Assembly (NCBI RefSeq): GCF_002159495.1
Contig: NZ_NFIT01000011.1
Location: 1 to 64,000, forward strand
Direction: 5' to 3'
Source: Olsenella sp. An293
GTDB taxonomy: Bacteria; Actinomycetota; Coriobacteriia; Coriobacteriales; Atopobiaceae
DNA: 64,000 bases
Part shown: piece by piece, positions 15,170-24,268 of the stretch
Position numbering within the stretch: position 1 is the stretch's first letter
Layout of the letters: every line of letters begins with the position of its first letter
The notes under the pieces: model-generated
Database searches by the model: none
Told to the model about the DNA's origin: nothing
Seen by the model: the letters and a program-made list of their open reading frames with translations, nothing else
Program-made: the position numbers and the translations under genes

Positions 15170-16599
15170 TCGTGGCGCTCCACGACAAAGCGCTCCAGCC
15201 GCACGCCGGGCTCGTCGAGGTCGATCCCGCCCTTGCTTGCGGCAATGCGCAGCTGCTCATCGACGGTGTCCACGCCGTCAAGATCGGGCAGCAGCAGCCC
15301 GCGGCGGCCGCCCGGGGCGCTCACGATGACGCCGTAGCGCCGGCAGTCGAGCTCGTCGGGGCCGCTCACGGGTTCCGGCTCGCCGAGGACGTCCACGTCG
15401 TAGACCAGCTCGGGGAGCTCCTCGACGCGCACGGGCGAGAAGCGCGGGTCGTGGCAGCCCGCCGAGACCGCGTTGGCCACGATCTCGTCCGCAAGGCTCA
15501 CCTGCGTGGGAGCGATGGTTCCGATGCACCCGCGGAGCTGCCCGTTCTTCTTGATCGAGACAAAGGCCCCGGCGCGGCGGCCGAGAAGTTCGGGCGGGAG
15601 GCCCGCGGGCAGCCCGCCCAGCGGGCGCCCGGTGCGCACGCGGTGCTCGAGCGAGGCCCGCGCCAGCGCGACGAACGGGTCCTCCCCGGCGCGGAGGCGC
15701 GCCATGTCCTGCGCGTGCCATGCCTCGTAGGCCTCGTCGAAGGCGCGGGCGGGGTCGGAGCCCTCCGGCCCCGCGGGCGTGAGGACCGCGACACCGTAGC
15801 CCACGCCGAAGGGGCCCTCGTGCGAGAGCAGCTCCGCGGCGACGGGCGTGCGGTCGAGCGCGCCGGCCATGATCTGGAAGGAGCGCAGCCCACACTCGGC
15901 GGCGCGCTCGCAGAGGCCGGGGTCGGCGGTGAGCAGGTCGAGGAAGGCGCCGGAGCCGAGCGCGCGGCAGGCGAGCTCGTCGAAGACGGGGCCCTCGGGC
16001 GCGTAGCCGTAGGGGCCGTCCGCGGCGAGCTTGTGCGAGAGGTCGCCGGACGCAACGTAGGCCACGCGCCGGCCCAGGCGTGCGGCGCAGCGCTGGACGA
16101 GCTGGCCCATGCGGTAGTGCTCGAGCGGGGAGAGGCCCGAGATGCCCATGCGCACCACGCGGTAGGGGGCGGGCTCGCGGCCGGCGGAGCGCAGCTCGTC
16201 CGCGGCGGCGTCGATGAAGTGAAGCGGCACGAGGACGCCCCAGTCGAGGTCGCGCTCGCGCTCGCCGGCGGTGCCAGCGGGCAGGCCCTCCTCGCGGGCG
16301 GCGCGGCAGAGCGCGTCGACGAGCTCCTCGTCGTAGGTGACGCGCGCCCCGTCTGCCGCGTCCCCGAACTGCGCGAACGTGCCGCTTGCGCCCGATCCGG
16401 GGGCAATATGCAGGTAATCGAGGTACATCGCGGTGTGCGGGCTCGAGATGACGATGGTCTGCGGCTCCGCGGCGACGACGCGCCGCGCCGCCTCGCGGTA
16501 GGCGTCGACGGTGGCCTGGATCTCCCGCTCGCGCCCGCGGCCCACGCCGGGAACGATGAGCGGCGGGTGCGGGACGGCAACTGCGATGACGACGGACAT
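15166..16599 (-). CDS. Memo-AMMECR1 fusion (AmmeMemoRadiSam proteins B and A)
   Basis: 477 aa, ATG 16599 after a strong CGGAGGTGATC site. Residues ~1-265 are a Memo/LigB dioxygenase-like domain (AVPHPPLIVPGVG, ISSPHTAMYLDY, YVASGDLSHKL); its His and Asp residues suit metal binding. Residues ~285-477 are AMMECR1 (GAFVSIKKNGQLRGCIGT with the family's LRGCIG hallmark, then DPRFSPVRVEEL). In many genomes these are separate genes; here they are fused and followed directly by the radical SAM enzyme. Function of the trio unknown; probably an anaerobic radical modification with an iron- or redox-linked partner. Confidence 0.92.
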   Translation of the reverse strand: MSVVIAVAVPHPPLIVPGVGRGREREIQATVDAYREAARRVVAAEPQTIVISSPHTAMYLDYLHIAPGSGASGTFAQFGDAADGARVTYDEELVDALCRAAREEGLPAGTAGERERDLDWGVLVPLHFIDAAADELRSAGREPAPYRVVRMGISGLSPLEHYRMGQLVQRCAARLGRRVAYVASGDLSHKLAADGPYGYAPEGPVFDELACRALGSGAFLDLLTADPGLCERAAECGLRSFQIMAGALDRTPVAAELLSHEGPFGVGYGVAVLTPAGPEGSDPARAFDEAYEAWHAQDMARLRAGEDPFVALARASLEHRVRTGRPLGGLPAGLPPELLGRRAGAFVSIKKNGQLRGCIGTIAPTQVSLADEIVANAVSAGCHDPRFSPVRVEELPELVYDVDVLGEPEPVSGPDELDCRRYGVIVSAPGGRRGLLLPDLDGVDTVDEQLRIAASKGGIDLDEPGVRLERFVVERHE

Positions 16600-16627
16600 G
16601 CGATCACCTCCGGGTGACGATAGCGTC

Positions 16628-16662
16628 AGCTTGACAATATCGTCAGGTTAAATCGTCAAGCT
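16628..16662. repeat. TTGACA palindrome family, single unit
   Basis: AGCTTGAC/GTCAAGCT arms frame ATCGTCAGGTTAAATC. It is the most divergent copy of the TTGACAAT-N-CGTCAGGTTA-N-TTGTCAA unit, and lies in the 114-bp gap between the divergent Memo-AMMECR1 and YdcF-like genes. Confidence 0.7.
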
Positions 16663-16713
16663 GGGCAGGTAAGATGTGCCCAACCGGTCGGTATTTGCCC
16701 GCGGGAGGTTCAC

Positions 16714-17421
16714 ATGGTTGCTGTGCTCACGGCTCTTGGCGTGCTTGCGGCCGCGTACGGCGTCCTCATGGCGGCGCTCTACCCGGCGGGCGGGTTTTTC
16801 CTCGTGTGGGTCGCGCTGGGCGCGGCGCTCCTGGTCGCCGCCCGGGTGCCGCGGGCGCGGCGGGCAATCTGTGCCGTCTGCCTTGCGGGAGCGCTCGTTG
16901 CGGGCGGCCTCTGCGCCCTGATCTTCTCTGCCGCCGCGACGGTGCCGCCGTCGGGGCTCGACGCGCTGGTGGTGCTGGGCGCGGGCCTGCGGCCGGACGG
17001 CACGCCGAGCGAGGCGCTGGCCTACCGTCTCGACGCCGCGCTCGACTATCTCGAGGACAACCCCGACACGACCTGCGTGGTCTCGGGCGGCCAGGGGCTG
17101 GGCGAGACCCGCACCGAGGCGGACGCCATGTACGATTACCTGCTCGATCACGGCCTGCCCGCCGGGCGCGTGACACGCGAGGACCGCTCGACCTCCACGG
17201 CCGAGAACGTCCGCAACTCCGCGGAGCTGCTCGCGCCGGCCGCCTCCGTGGGCATCGTCACCAACGACTTCCACCTCTACCGCGCCCTGCGCATCGCCGA
17301 GAAGAGCGGCCTGCCCGGGGCCGCCGGCCTGCCCGCGCCGTCCAATCCGCTCTACCTGCCACAGAGCGCGCTGCGCGAATGCGCGGCCCTCGTGAAGGAC
17401 TTTCTTTTCGGCAACCTGTGA
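16714..17421 (+). CDS. YdcF/SanA-like DUF218 membrane protein
   Basis: 235 aa; ATG after GGGAGG. Three hydrophobic helices (~5-25, ~28-45, ~50-75) precede a DUF218 domain: ALVVLGAGLRPDGTPSEALA, VVSGGQGLGE, STSTAENVRNSA and IVTNDFHLYRAL. These follow the YdcF/ElyC/SanA pattern, a Rossmann-like domain linked to envelope integrity in other bacteria. The catalytic domain follows the membrane segments; which side it faces is not clear. Stops 52 bp before the convergent icd end, across a GC hairpin. Confidence 0.88.
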   Translation: MVAVLTALGVLAAAYGVLMAALYPAGGFFLVWVALGAALLVAARVPRARRAICAVCLAGALVAGGLCALIFSAAATVPPSGLDALVVLGAGLRPDGTPSEALAYRLDAALDYLEDNPDTTCVVSGGQGLGETRTEADAMYDYLLDHGLPAGRVTREDRSTSTAENVRNSAELLAPAASVGIVTNDFHLYRALRIAEKSGLPGAAGLPAPSNPLYLPQSALRECAALVKDFLFGNL

Positions 17422-17424
17422 GAC

Positions 17425-17464
17425 GGCGGGGGGCGGAGGCTCTGTCGCCGCTCCGCCCCCCGCC
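17425..17464. terminator. Bidirectional GC hairpin between YdcF-like gene and icd
   Basis: Perfect 14-bp stem: GGCGGGGGGCGGAG (17425-17438) pairs with 17451-17464, 12-nt loop. No T run follows on either strand, so termination would rely on the stem alone. Its place between convergent genes supports the call. Confidence 0.6.
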
Positions 17465-17473
17465 GCTGCCGAA

Positions 17474-18676
17474 CTAGGCCTCGAGCGTCTCGCGGATGGC
17501 GACGATGAACTCGCGCGTCCCCAGCGTCTCGGGCTCGGGCAGACTCGTGATGCGGGCGAGGTCACCGGTCATGCGGCCGGACTCGATTGTCTTGACCGTG
17601 GCGGCCTCCAGGCGGTCGGCAAAGTCCACGAGCTCAGGCAGCTCGTCGAGCTCGCCGCGCTTGCGCAGGGCGCCCGTCCAGGCAAAGATCGTGGCCACGG
17701 AGTTGGTGGAGGTGGGCTCGCCCTTGAGGTGCTTGTAGTAGTGGCGCTGGACGGTGCCGTGCGCCGCCTCGTACTCGAAGTAGCCGTGCGGGCTCACGAG
17801 CACCGAGGTCATCATCGCCAGGCTGCCAAACGCCGAGGACAGCATGTCGCTCATGACGTCGCCGTCGTAGTTCTTGCAGGCCCAGATGAAGCCGCCCTCG
17901 GACTTGACCACGCGGGCCACGGCGTCGTCGATCAGCGTGTAGAAGTACTCGATGCCGGCCGCCTCGAACCTCTCGCGGTACTCCGCCTCGTAGATGTCCG
18001 CGAAGACGTCCTTGAAGCGGTGGTCGTAGGTCTTGGAGATGGTGTCCTTGGTGGCAAACCAGAGGTCCTGGCCCGTGGAGAGCGCGTACTCAAAGCAGCT
18101 GCGCGCGAAGCTCTCGATGGAGGCGTCGAGGTTGTGCTGGCCCTGGACCACGCCGGGGCCGTCAAAGACGTGGACGAGCTCGCGGCGCTCGGTGCCGTCC
18201 TCGGCGGTGTAGACGAGCTCGACCTTGCCGGGGCCGTTGATGCGCATCTCAGAGTTCTTGTACACGTCGCCGTACGCGTGACGGGCGATCGTGATGGGCT
18301 TCTTCCAGCAGCTCACCACCGGGTCGATGCCGCGCACCACGATGGGCGCGCGGAACACGGTGCCGTCGAGCAGGGCGCGGATGGTGCCGTTGGGGCTCTT
18401 CCACATCTGCTTGAGTCCGTACTCCTCGACGCGCGCGGCGTTGGGGGTGATGGTGGCGCACTTGACGGCCACGCCCAGGCGCTTGGTCGCCTCGGCGGAG
18501 TCCACGGTGACCTGGTCGTCGGTCTTGTCGCGGTTCTCCAGGCCAAGGTCGTAGTACTCGGTCTTGAGGTCCACGAACGGGCAGATGAGCTCGTCCTTGA
18601 TGATCTGCCAGATGATGCGGGTCATCTCGTCGCCGTCCATCTCGACGAGCGGGGTCTTCATCTCGATCTTGGCCAT
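17474..18676 (-). CDS. icd: NADP-dependent isocitrate dehydrogenase (homodimeric, eukaryote-like type)
   Basis: 400 aa; start ATG 18676 ([20 protein letters not shown]), a motif typical of the mitochondrial/cytosolic NADP-IDH subfamily. Other marks: [42 protein letters not shown] and the metal site in [26 protein letters not shown] near the end is the cofactor-binding region typical of the NADP type. Converts isocitrate to 2-oxoglutarate with NADPH, supplying glutamate precursor in an anaerobe. No other TCA gene is in the window. Confidence 0.95.
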   Translation of the reverse strand: MAKIEMKTPLVEMDGDEMTRIIWQIIKDELICPFVDLKTEYYDLGLENRDKTDDQVTVDSAEATKRLGVAVKCATITPNAARVEEYGLKQMWKSPNGTIRALLDGTVFRAPIVVRGIDPVVSCWKKPITIARHAYGDVYKNSEMRINGPGKVELVYTAEDGTERRELVHVFDGPGVVQGQHNLDASIESFARSCFEYALSTGQDLWFATKDTISKTYDHRFKDVFADIYEAEYRERFEAAGIEYFYTLIDDAVARVVKSEGGFIWACKNYDGDVMSDMLSSAFGSLAMMTSVLVSPHGYFEYEAAHGTVQRHYYKHLKGEPTSTNSVATIFAWTGALRKRGELDELPELVDFADRLEAATVKTIESGRMTGDLARITSLPEPETLGTREFIVAIRETLEA

Positions 18677-18798
18677 GCGCGCCTCCGGGTCGTGGCGGGT
18701 TTTCCGGGGACGAATGTAGCACGTCGGCCGAGCGGGCCGCCCGGCCGCCCGCAACTTGAGACGCGCTTGTCACAGAAGGGGCCGCGGGCGAGAAGGAC

Positions 18799-20481
18799 CT
18801 ACACCGCCGCAGCGAGCCAGGCGGGCAGCTCGGAGCTCACCACGCGCGCGCAGGCGTAGGCGTCGGCGAGCTCGAGTGTGGCCACGGCCTCGTAGCCGGC
18901 GGGCGTGACCGCCAGGGCGAGCGCACGACCCTCCTCCGGGACGAGCAGGCGCACCTCGTTGGCGATGGGGTCGTAGGCGGGCGTGGCCAGACGCGGGTTG
19001 CGCACGACCTCCTCGCGCGTCGAGAAGGACGGCGCGTCGAGCGCGGGGTCAAAGGTCATCTGGGCGAGCGCGGTCACAAAGCGCGCGGGCTCGACGGGGT
19101 CTGTCGCGGAGAAGCCCGCGAGCTGCCAGGGGATGTCGCTCTCGCCGGGGACGAGCTCGGAGGCGATGGGTGCGCCGTCGGGCGTGACGAGGCCGGTGTC
19201 AAAGCGCGCGGCGGCTCCGTCGTCGATCACGAGGAGCTTGCCCTCTGCCCGGACGCGCGCAAACGTCATGGTGAGGTAGTCGCCCAGGACGCGGCGCTTC
19301 TCGCCCCACGCCTCCGGGCAGGCGAGGTCCGCCAGGCGCTCGAGCGCCTCGTCGCGCGAGCCGAGGGAGACCGTCTGGGCGAAGTCGCGCTCGGGGTCGG
19401 CGGTGTCGCCGGGGCGCAGGAAGGCCGCCCATGCTCCGTGCTCCGCGACGCCGAGCCCCTCGAGCCCGACCTCCTCTGCGGCGCCCGCGTCCACCTCGGT
19501 GAGCGCCCAACGCTTGCCCGCCACGGCGCGCGCCGAGCGGCGCAGGGTGACGCGGACCGGCGTGACGCCATCGGGCTGCAGGTAGCGCAGGGAGAAGGTG
19601 ACGTTGCTGCGCGTCCCCTCGAGCGCCCCGGACGAGCGCGCCACGCGGAAGTCCTCCTCGAGCGTGGCCATGGGGTCCACGTGTGCGGGGAGCACCTGGT
19701 AGAGGATGCTGAGCTGCTCGCTCGAGCAGCGAACCTCCGCATGGAAGTCCTGCGGGAGGTCCGCCTGCGCGCGCGTTGCCACGGCCGCGGCGGGCGCGGG
19801 GGCCTCCGTGGGCGCCGGCTCATCGGGGGCGGGTTCCGGCTGGGGCGCAGGCTCCGGCTCGGGCTCGGGGACGTAGGTGATGGTGAAGGAGATCGGCGGC
19901 ACGTGGTCCGGCTCGGGCGCGGGCTCTGGGCTGGGCTCCGGCTCGGGCGCGAGCTCCTCGTTCTTCTCGGTCGCCGGCTCTTCCGGCGCTACGGCCTCCG
20001 GCGCTGGCTCGGGTGCGACTTCCTGCACTCCCTCGACCGCGGGCTCGGCCTCGACCGCCGCCTCGACCGCGGGCTCGGCCTCGACCGCCGCCGCGGCCTC
20101 CGGCTCGGGCTCCGGCTCCGGCTCCACGTGACGCGGCTTCAGCGGCTTGAGCGCCTTGGCGCCCTTTGCGCGCTTCCAGGGCTTGCCGCCCGGCGCGGGC
20201 TTCTTCTCCGCGGACGCGAGCCGCTCGAGCGCGCGGTCGTACTCCTCGTGGGCGAGCACCGTGGCGTAGACGTAGCCCTTCTTGAAGACCGTGAGCTTGA
20301 TGAACTCCGTGAGCTGCTCGCAGAGCGCGCGCATGTCGGCGCAGCCCAGGTCGCTCGGGACCAGGCCCTCGTTGGCGAGCGCCTCCTCAAAGCGCGGCAG
20401 CAGGGTCTGCTTGCCTACGCCGACCTCTCTGGAGAACAGCTGATAGAGATACAGGCGGTTGCCTGGGACGATCTTGGGCAT
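18799..20481 (-). CDS. DUF3825-like protein with long Pro/Glu linker
   Basis: 560 aa. The N-terminal ~110 residues (RLYLYQLFSREVGVGKQTLL, then GYVYATVLAHEEYDRAL) look like a small winged-helix or OST-type module. Residues ~120-255 are a low-complexity EPEP/AEPAVEAAVEAEPAVE linker with internal repeats. The C-terminal ~290 residues read like DUF3825: AFLRPGDTADPERDFAQTV, ADLACPEAWGEK, DYLTMTFARV, FDTGLVTPDG and the ending IANEVRLLVPEEG. No catalytic motif is obvious; some DUF3825 proteins are suspected to bind RNA. Alone on its transcript. Confidence 0.65.
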   Translation of the reverse strand: MPKIVPGNRLYLYQLFSREVGVGKQTLLPRFEEALANEGLVPSDLGCADMRALCEQLTEFIKLTVFKKGYVYATVLAHEEYDRALERLASAEKKPAPGGKPWKRAKGAKALKPLKPRHVEPEPEPEPEAAAAVEAEPAVEAAVEAEPAVEGVQEVAPEPAPEAVAPEEPATEKNEELAPEPEPSPEPAPEPDHVPPISFTITYVPEPEPEPAPQPEPAPDEPAPTEAPAPAAAVATRAQADLPQDFHAEVRCSSEQLSILYQVLPAHVDPMATLEEDFRVARSSGALEGTRSNVTFSLRYLQPDGVTPVRVTLRRSARAVAGKRWALTEVDAGAAEEVGLEGLGVAEHGAWAAFLRPGDTADPERDFAQTVSLGSRDEALERLADLACPEAWGEKRRVLGDYLTMTFARVRAEGKLLVIDDGAAARFDTGLVTPDGAPIASELVPGESDIPWQLAGFSATDPVEPARFVTALAQMTFDPALDAPSFSTREEVVRNPRLATPAYDPIANEVRLLVPEEGRALALAVTPAGYEAVATLELADAYACARVVSSELPAWLAAAV

Positions 20482-20563
20482 GGCCCCTCCTCGGGCAGAA
20501 GCGCGGCGGGCGCGCGAGTTTGCGAACTCACTACGTTACTACCCATTTGGGCCGCGCGGGCTT

Positions 20564-21403
20564 TCAGCTTTGCGAACGGTCGCGCGCGGCCGCCCTGAGG
20601 GCGCGGTTGCGCAGATTGGTGACCGTGGCCTGCATGCCGTGGGGCGCGTAGCCAATGCCCTCGAGCTCGTCGAGGTCGTGCGGGAGGTAGGCCGCGAGTG
20701 AGAGCTCGGCGGTCTGCACGGGGCGCTCCGGCGCGGGGCCCGGCGTCGCCGCCAGGGCGCAGACGCGGGCGCCCTGCGCGCCGAGGCGCTCCTCGTACTC
20801 GCTTGCCGGCGCGTCGGGGAACTCGGCGCGGGCGTCGCGGCTCTGCCAGACGAGCTCGTATCCCGCGAGCGGCACCTGCGTGAGCACGAAGTCAAAGAGG
20901 GGCTGGCTGTCGGTGCGCAGCCAGACCTCGGCCCCCGGCGCGAGGACGTCGCGGAAGTCCATCAGGCGCTCCATGCTCGCCATGCGCTTGTGCGCCTCGC
21001 GCTTGCGCGGGAACGGGGTGGGGAAATTGAGGTGTATGCGGGCGAGCTCGCCGGGCGAGAAGAACTCGCGGACGCGCATGCCGTTTCCTGGGACCACGAC
21101 GACGTTGGGGACGCCGGACTCGCAGACGCGCTGGGCCGCGTAGGCGACGCAGATGGGCTCGGAGTCCATGGCGACGAACAGGACGTCCGGCTCGCGACGC
21201 GCCGCCTCGACGGCGAAGGCGCCCTTGCCGCAGCCGAGGTCCAGGCGCACCTCGCGGTAGGGCGCGGCGTCCAGCGGCGCGCAGGCCTGCGCCCAGCGGC
21301 CGCGCCAGCGCGCGGGCTCGAGCTCGATGGCGCTCGCGTAGCGCTCGAGGCGCTCCTCGAGCACGAAGTTCTTGGGCAGGCGGGCGTGCATTCCGTGCGG
21401 CAT
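20564..21403 (-). CDS. trmB: tRNA (guanine-N7-)-methyltransferase TrmB
   Basis: 279 aa. Class I SAM methyltransferase: LDLGCGKGAFAVEAA (~54-68) binds SAM, and IHLNFPTPFPRKREAHKR is the TrmB version of the tRNA-binding NFPDPWPKKRH motif. The N-terminal KNFVLEERLERY is short and the C-terminal extension (~210-279) is longer than usual. Expected to make m7G46 in tRNA variable loops. The region upstream (21404-21535) is a long palindrome. Confidence 0.9.
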   Translation of the reverse strand: MPHGMHARLPKNFVLEERLERYASAIELEPARWRGRWAQACAPLDAAPYREVRLDLGCGKGAFAVEAARREPDVLFVAMDSEPICVAYAAQRVCESGVPNVVVVPGNGMRVREFFSPGELARIHLNFPTPFPRKREAHKRMASMERLMDFRDVLAPGAEVWLRTDSQPLFDFVLTQVPLAGYELVWQSRDARAEFPDAPASEYEERLGAQGARVCALAATPGPAPERPVQTAELSLAAYLPHDLDELEGIGYAPHGMQATVTNLRNRALRAAARDRSQS

Positions 21404-21423
21404 GGTCTCTCTTTCTGTCGTTT

Positions 21424-21524
21424 GGGGACGTGTTTTTTCGTGCAGACCGTTTGGGACAGGTTAGCGGCGTGCGGGCCGGGCCTCAGGGCTGTCCCAAACG
21501 GTCTGCACGAAATAACACGTCCCC
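21424..21524. repeat. Long palindrome, 36-bp arms (GGGGACGTG family)
   Basis: Arms 21424-21459 and 21489-21524 match at 35 of 36 positions. The outer part shares GGGGACGTG and TTTCGTGCAGAC with the giant hairpin at 14168-14282. The 29-nt loop contains a GGGCCGGGCCT stretch. It sits between the stop of yfbR and the start of trmB, both on the minus strand. Confidence 0.9.
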
Positions 21525-21535
21525 TTTGTGCAGAG

Positions 21536-22147
21536 CTACAGGAGCTCGTCGAGGGTGGCGCCGTAGGAGGGCAGGAAGTCGCGGACAAAGTCGGCGACCT
21601 CGGGGAGCTCCGCGGCCATCTCCTCAACGGCGGCGCGGCAGGTCCGCTCGGCGCTCGAGAACTCGGCGTTGCCCGAGCGCGCCTCGTCGACGCACTTGAT
21701 GAGCGCAGAGATCTTGTCCGCGGCCTTCACGAGGCGCCGCAGGTAGCGCTCCTCCTCCCCCGCGTCCTCCACGGGCCAGAAGACGTCCTCGAAGGTGGGG
21801 CGGAGGTCCTCGGGCAGCGTGGCGAGCAGGCGCTCCTCCGCATTCTTCTCCACCGCCTTGTAGGCGTCACGGATCTGGCCGTCGTGATACTTCACGGGGG
21901 TGGGCATGTCGCCGGTGATGATCTCCGAGGCATCGTGGTAGATGGACACGAGCGCCGCGCGCTCGGCGCTGAGCGCGCGTCCAAACCTCACGTTGCCGAT
22001 CACGCACAGCATGTGCGCGATGGCTGCCACCTCGAGCGCGTGCTCGGAGAGGTTCTCGGGCCGCGAGCTCCTCATGAGCGCCCAGCGCTCGATGTACCTC
22101 ATGCGCGAGACCAGCGCGAGAAAGTGCGATTCCTGTGGCTCGGTCAT
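21536..22147 (-). CDS. yfbR: 5'-deoxynucleotidase YfbR-like HD protein
   Basis: 203 aa from ATG 22147 (MTEPQESHFLAL), the usual YfbR start. HD-domain ligands are visible: SEHALEVA (His ~36), YHDASE (His 71, Asp 72) and the later KAADKISALIKC. MPTPVKYH is a family mark. YfbR removes phosphate from dNMPs. The ORF runs further upstream, but that part lies in a repeat region without a ribosome site. Confidence 0.9.
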   Translation of the reverse strand: MTEPQESHFLALVSRMRYIERWALMRSSRPENLSEHALEVAAIAHMLCVIGNVRFGRALSAERAALVSIYHDASEIITGDMPTPVKYHDGQIRDAYKAVEKNAEERLLATLPEDLRPTFEDVFWPVEDAGEEERYLRRLVKAADKISALIKCVDEARSGNAEFSSAERTCRAAVEEMAAELPEVADFVRDFLPSYGATLDELL

Positions 22148-22251
22148 GGTGGCTCCCGTGACGCGATTGATTCCGACGCTGCCATGATATACCGCCCGCC
22201 GGACGCAAATCCGGCGGGCGGCGTGGCGGGCGAGCCTCGTTGACAAGAACG

Positions 22252-22280
22252 TTGACAATATAACCTGACGTGATTGTCAA
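22252..22280. repeat. TTGACA palindrome family, single unit
   Basis: A clean 29-bp unit: TTGACAATATAACCTGACG then TGATTGTCAA. A further GTTGACAA begins at 22239. It lies 8 bp past the stop of the pyrophosphatase gene, in the 141-bp gap behind yfbR. Confidence 0.85.
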
Positions 22281-22288
22281 GTTTCAGG

Positions 22289-23956
22289 CTAGTCGAGGTC
22301 CTCCTGGATGCTCTGCAGCGTCGCCATGAGGGCGGGAATGACCTGCTTCTTGCGGCTCACGATGCCCGGCAGCTTGGCGATGCCGTCCGCCGGCTCGGCG
22401 TCGAAGGCGCGCGCGATGATGTTCTCGGCGCCCTCGCCGTACCACATGATCTCGCTCGAGGAGCTCTTGACGTCCGTGAACAGGTAGAACACGAGCGGCA
22501 GCTCCTCTTGGCGCGCGGCCTCGGAGAGGTAGGGCCCCACGAGCTCCTCGGCGGCCTTGCGGCTGCGCTCGGTCATGTAACTGCCCTGGCCCACGCCAAA
22601 CTTGACGTTGCCGCGGCTGAATATCTTGAAGTCGCCGCCAAAGACCTCCTCGGCGGTGCGCCCGGTGAGGTCGGCGCCGGCCTCGAACATCTCGTCGGCG
22701 TAGGCGTCGATGTCGACCTCGGCGATCTTGGCGAGCGCGGCGGCGGTGTCGCGGTCGATCTGCGTGCAGGTGGGGGAGCGGAACGCCAGCGTGTCCGAGA
22801 GGATGGCCGAGAGCATGAGCCCCGCGACGTCCTTGGGGATCTCCACGCCGTTCTCGCGATACATCATGTAGACGATCGTGCAGGTGCAGCCCACGGGCAT
22901 GTTGCGGAAGTACGCCGGGCTCGCGGTCTCGATCGAGCCGATGCGGTGGTGGTCGATGATCTCCATGATCTCGGCCTGCTCGAGGCCCTCGACCGACTGC
23001 GAGCGCTCGTTGTGGTCAACGAGGATGACGTGCTTCTTCTTGGCCGCAAGCAGGTTGGGCGAGCTCACGAGGCCCACGTAGTGGCTCTGCTCGTCGATGA
23101 CGGGGAAGAAGCGGTGGCGGGAGTGCGCCATCATCTTGCGGGCGTCGTCCACCGCGGTGTTGACGCTCACCTTGAGGATGCCCTCGGAGAGCATCTTGGC
23201 GCGCACGGGGATGGACATGGAGATGATGCGGGCGGCCGCGTAGGTGTCGTAGGGGGTGGTGATGATCGCGCAGCCGTGGCGCTCGGCCGAGGCGATGACC
23301 TTGCTCGAGACATGCGCGCTGCAGCAGATCACCAGGCAGCTCGCGTCGCACTCGACGGCAAACTGCTGGGTCTCGTAGCGGTTGGTCACGAGCACGATGT
23401 CGCCGGGGTGGACGGAGTCCTCCATCATCTCGGGCGTGGTGCCCACGCAGACGTTGCCGCCCGTGACGCGCGCGGTGGGATCGCCGAGCAGCATCTCTCC
23501 CTTGAGGGTGTCGATGATGTTGGCGTAGCAGGTGTGCGCGCTGCCGATGACGCCGCTGTCAAAGACGTCCATGTTGGCGTTGGCGATGTCCTTGACGGCG
23601 ATGATGCCCTGGAGGTTGTTCTCGTCGTCGGTGATGCAGAGCGTGTCGGTCTTGCTCTCGCGCATGAGGTTCCACGCCGAGAAGAGGCTCATCTCGCCGT
23701 CGATGCCGCCCTGGCGCTGGATCTCGGTGTCTTTGATCTGCGGGGTGACGGAGGTGATGAGCTCGGGCTCGGCAAAGCCAAAGTGGTCGAGCACGAAGGC
23801 CGTCTCGCGGTTGATCGCGCCGGCGCGGCGCGGCTGGTAGATGTCGGTCTTCTCTACGGCGTTCTTGAGGTGCGCGTATGCAATGGCCGAGCAGATGCTG
23901 TCCGTGTCCGGGTGCAGGTGCCCGATGACGTTTACTTTGCGAATCCCTTCAGGCAT
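22289..23956 (-). CDS. ppaC: Family II (Mn-dependent) inorganic pyrophosphatase with CBS-DRTGG regulatory insert
   Basis: 555 aa; ATG 23956 (MPEGIRKVNVIGHLHPDTDS) has AAGGGG upstream. DHH-family metal motifs: GHLHPDTDS, then VDHNERSQ and IDHHRIG, and the DHHA2 end SRKKQVIPAL. A CBS pair and a DRTGG domain are inserted between motifs (~75-300: TLCITDDENNLQGIIAVKDI, then HRFFPVIDEQSHYVGLVS). Such inserts bind adenine nucleotides and regulate activity. Hydrolyses PPi, which is notable beside a PPi-dependent phosphofructokinase in the same window. Confidence 0.95.
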   Translation of the reverse strand: MPEGIRKVNVIGHLHPDTDSICSAIAYAHLKNAVEKTDIYQPRRAGAINRETAFVLDHFGFAEPELITSVTPQIKDTEIQRQGGIDGEMSLFSAWNLMRESKTDTLCITDDENNLQGIIAVKDIANANMDVFDSGVIGSAHTCYANIIDTLKGEMLLGDPTARVTGGNVCVGTTPEMMEDSVHPGDIVLVTNRYETQQFAVECDASCLVICCSAHVSSKVIASAERHGCAIITTPYDTYAAARIISMSIPVRAKMLSEGILKVSVNTAVDDARKMMAHSRHRFFPVIDEQSHYVGLVSSPNLLAAKKKHVILVDHNERSQSVEGLEQAEIMEIIDHHRIGSIETASPAYFRNMPVGCTCTIVYMMYRENGVEIPKDVAGLMLSAILSDTLAFRSPTCTQIDRDTAAALAKIAEVDIDAYADEMFEAGADLTGRTAEEVFGGDFKIFSRGNVKFGVGQGSYMTERSRKAAEELVGPYLSEAARQEELPLVFYLFTDVKSSSSEIMWYGEGAENIIARAFDAEPADGIAKLPGIVSRKKQVIPALMATLQSIQEDLD

Positions 23957-24268
23957 GACGCCCCTTCCCCCTAATGGTTCCCTCGTCTGATTGTGCCACG
24001 CGAGCAGGGCGGATATGCACGACTTACGCGCGAACGGTAGAAAATCGTGCGCGTCTACGAACGAGGGGCCAAGAAGGGGCGCCTCCTTGGGACGATGGAC
24101 CAAGCGGGGCGGGCGCGCCTCCGGCGTCGGCCGGCGGCCGCGCCCCCGGGCAGCCCTCGCGTCCCCGGCGGATTTCTGTTGCAGCCGCGCGTTCTTCTCG
24201 CCCGCCGCAGGAAGGCCCGGTAGAATGGTGCCGTGAACAAGCCCCTGCTAGAGAAGGCGAGAAACCCC
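23957..24268. promoter_or_regulatory. Divergent promoter region of ppaC and ettA
   Basis: A 312-bp gap without a credible gene. On the plus strand TAGAAT (24221-24226) is followed by GGTGCC and then an in-frame GTG (24233), the same -10/6-nt/start layout as the kinase gene; ATG 24269 with AGAAGG upstream is the alternative. TTCTCGCC occurs at 24195 and, reversed, at 24256. A ppaC promoter must lie on the minus strand but is not clear. Confidence 0.45.
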
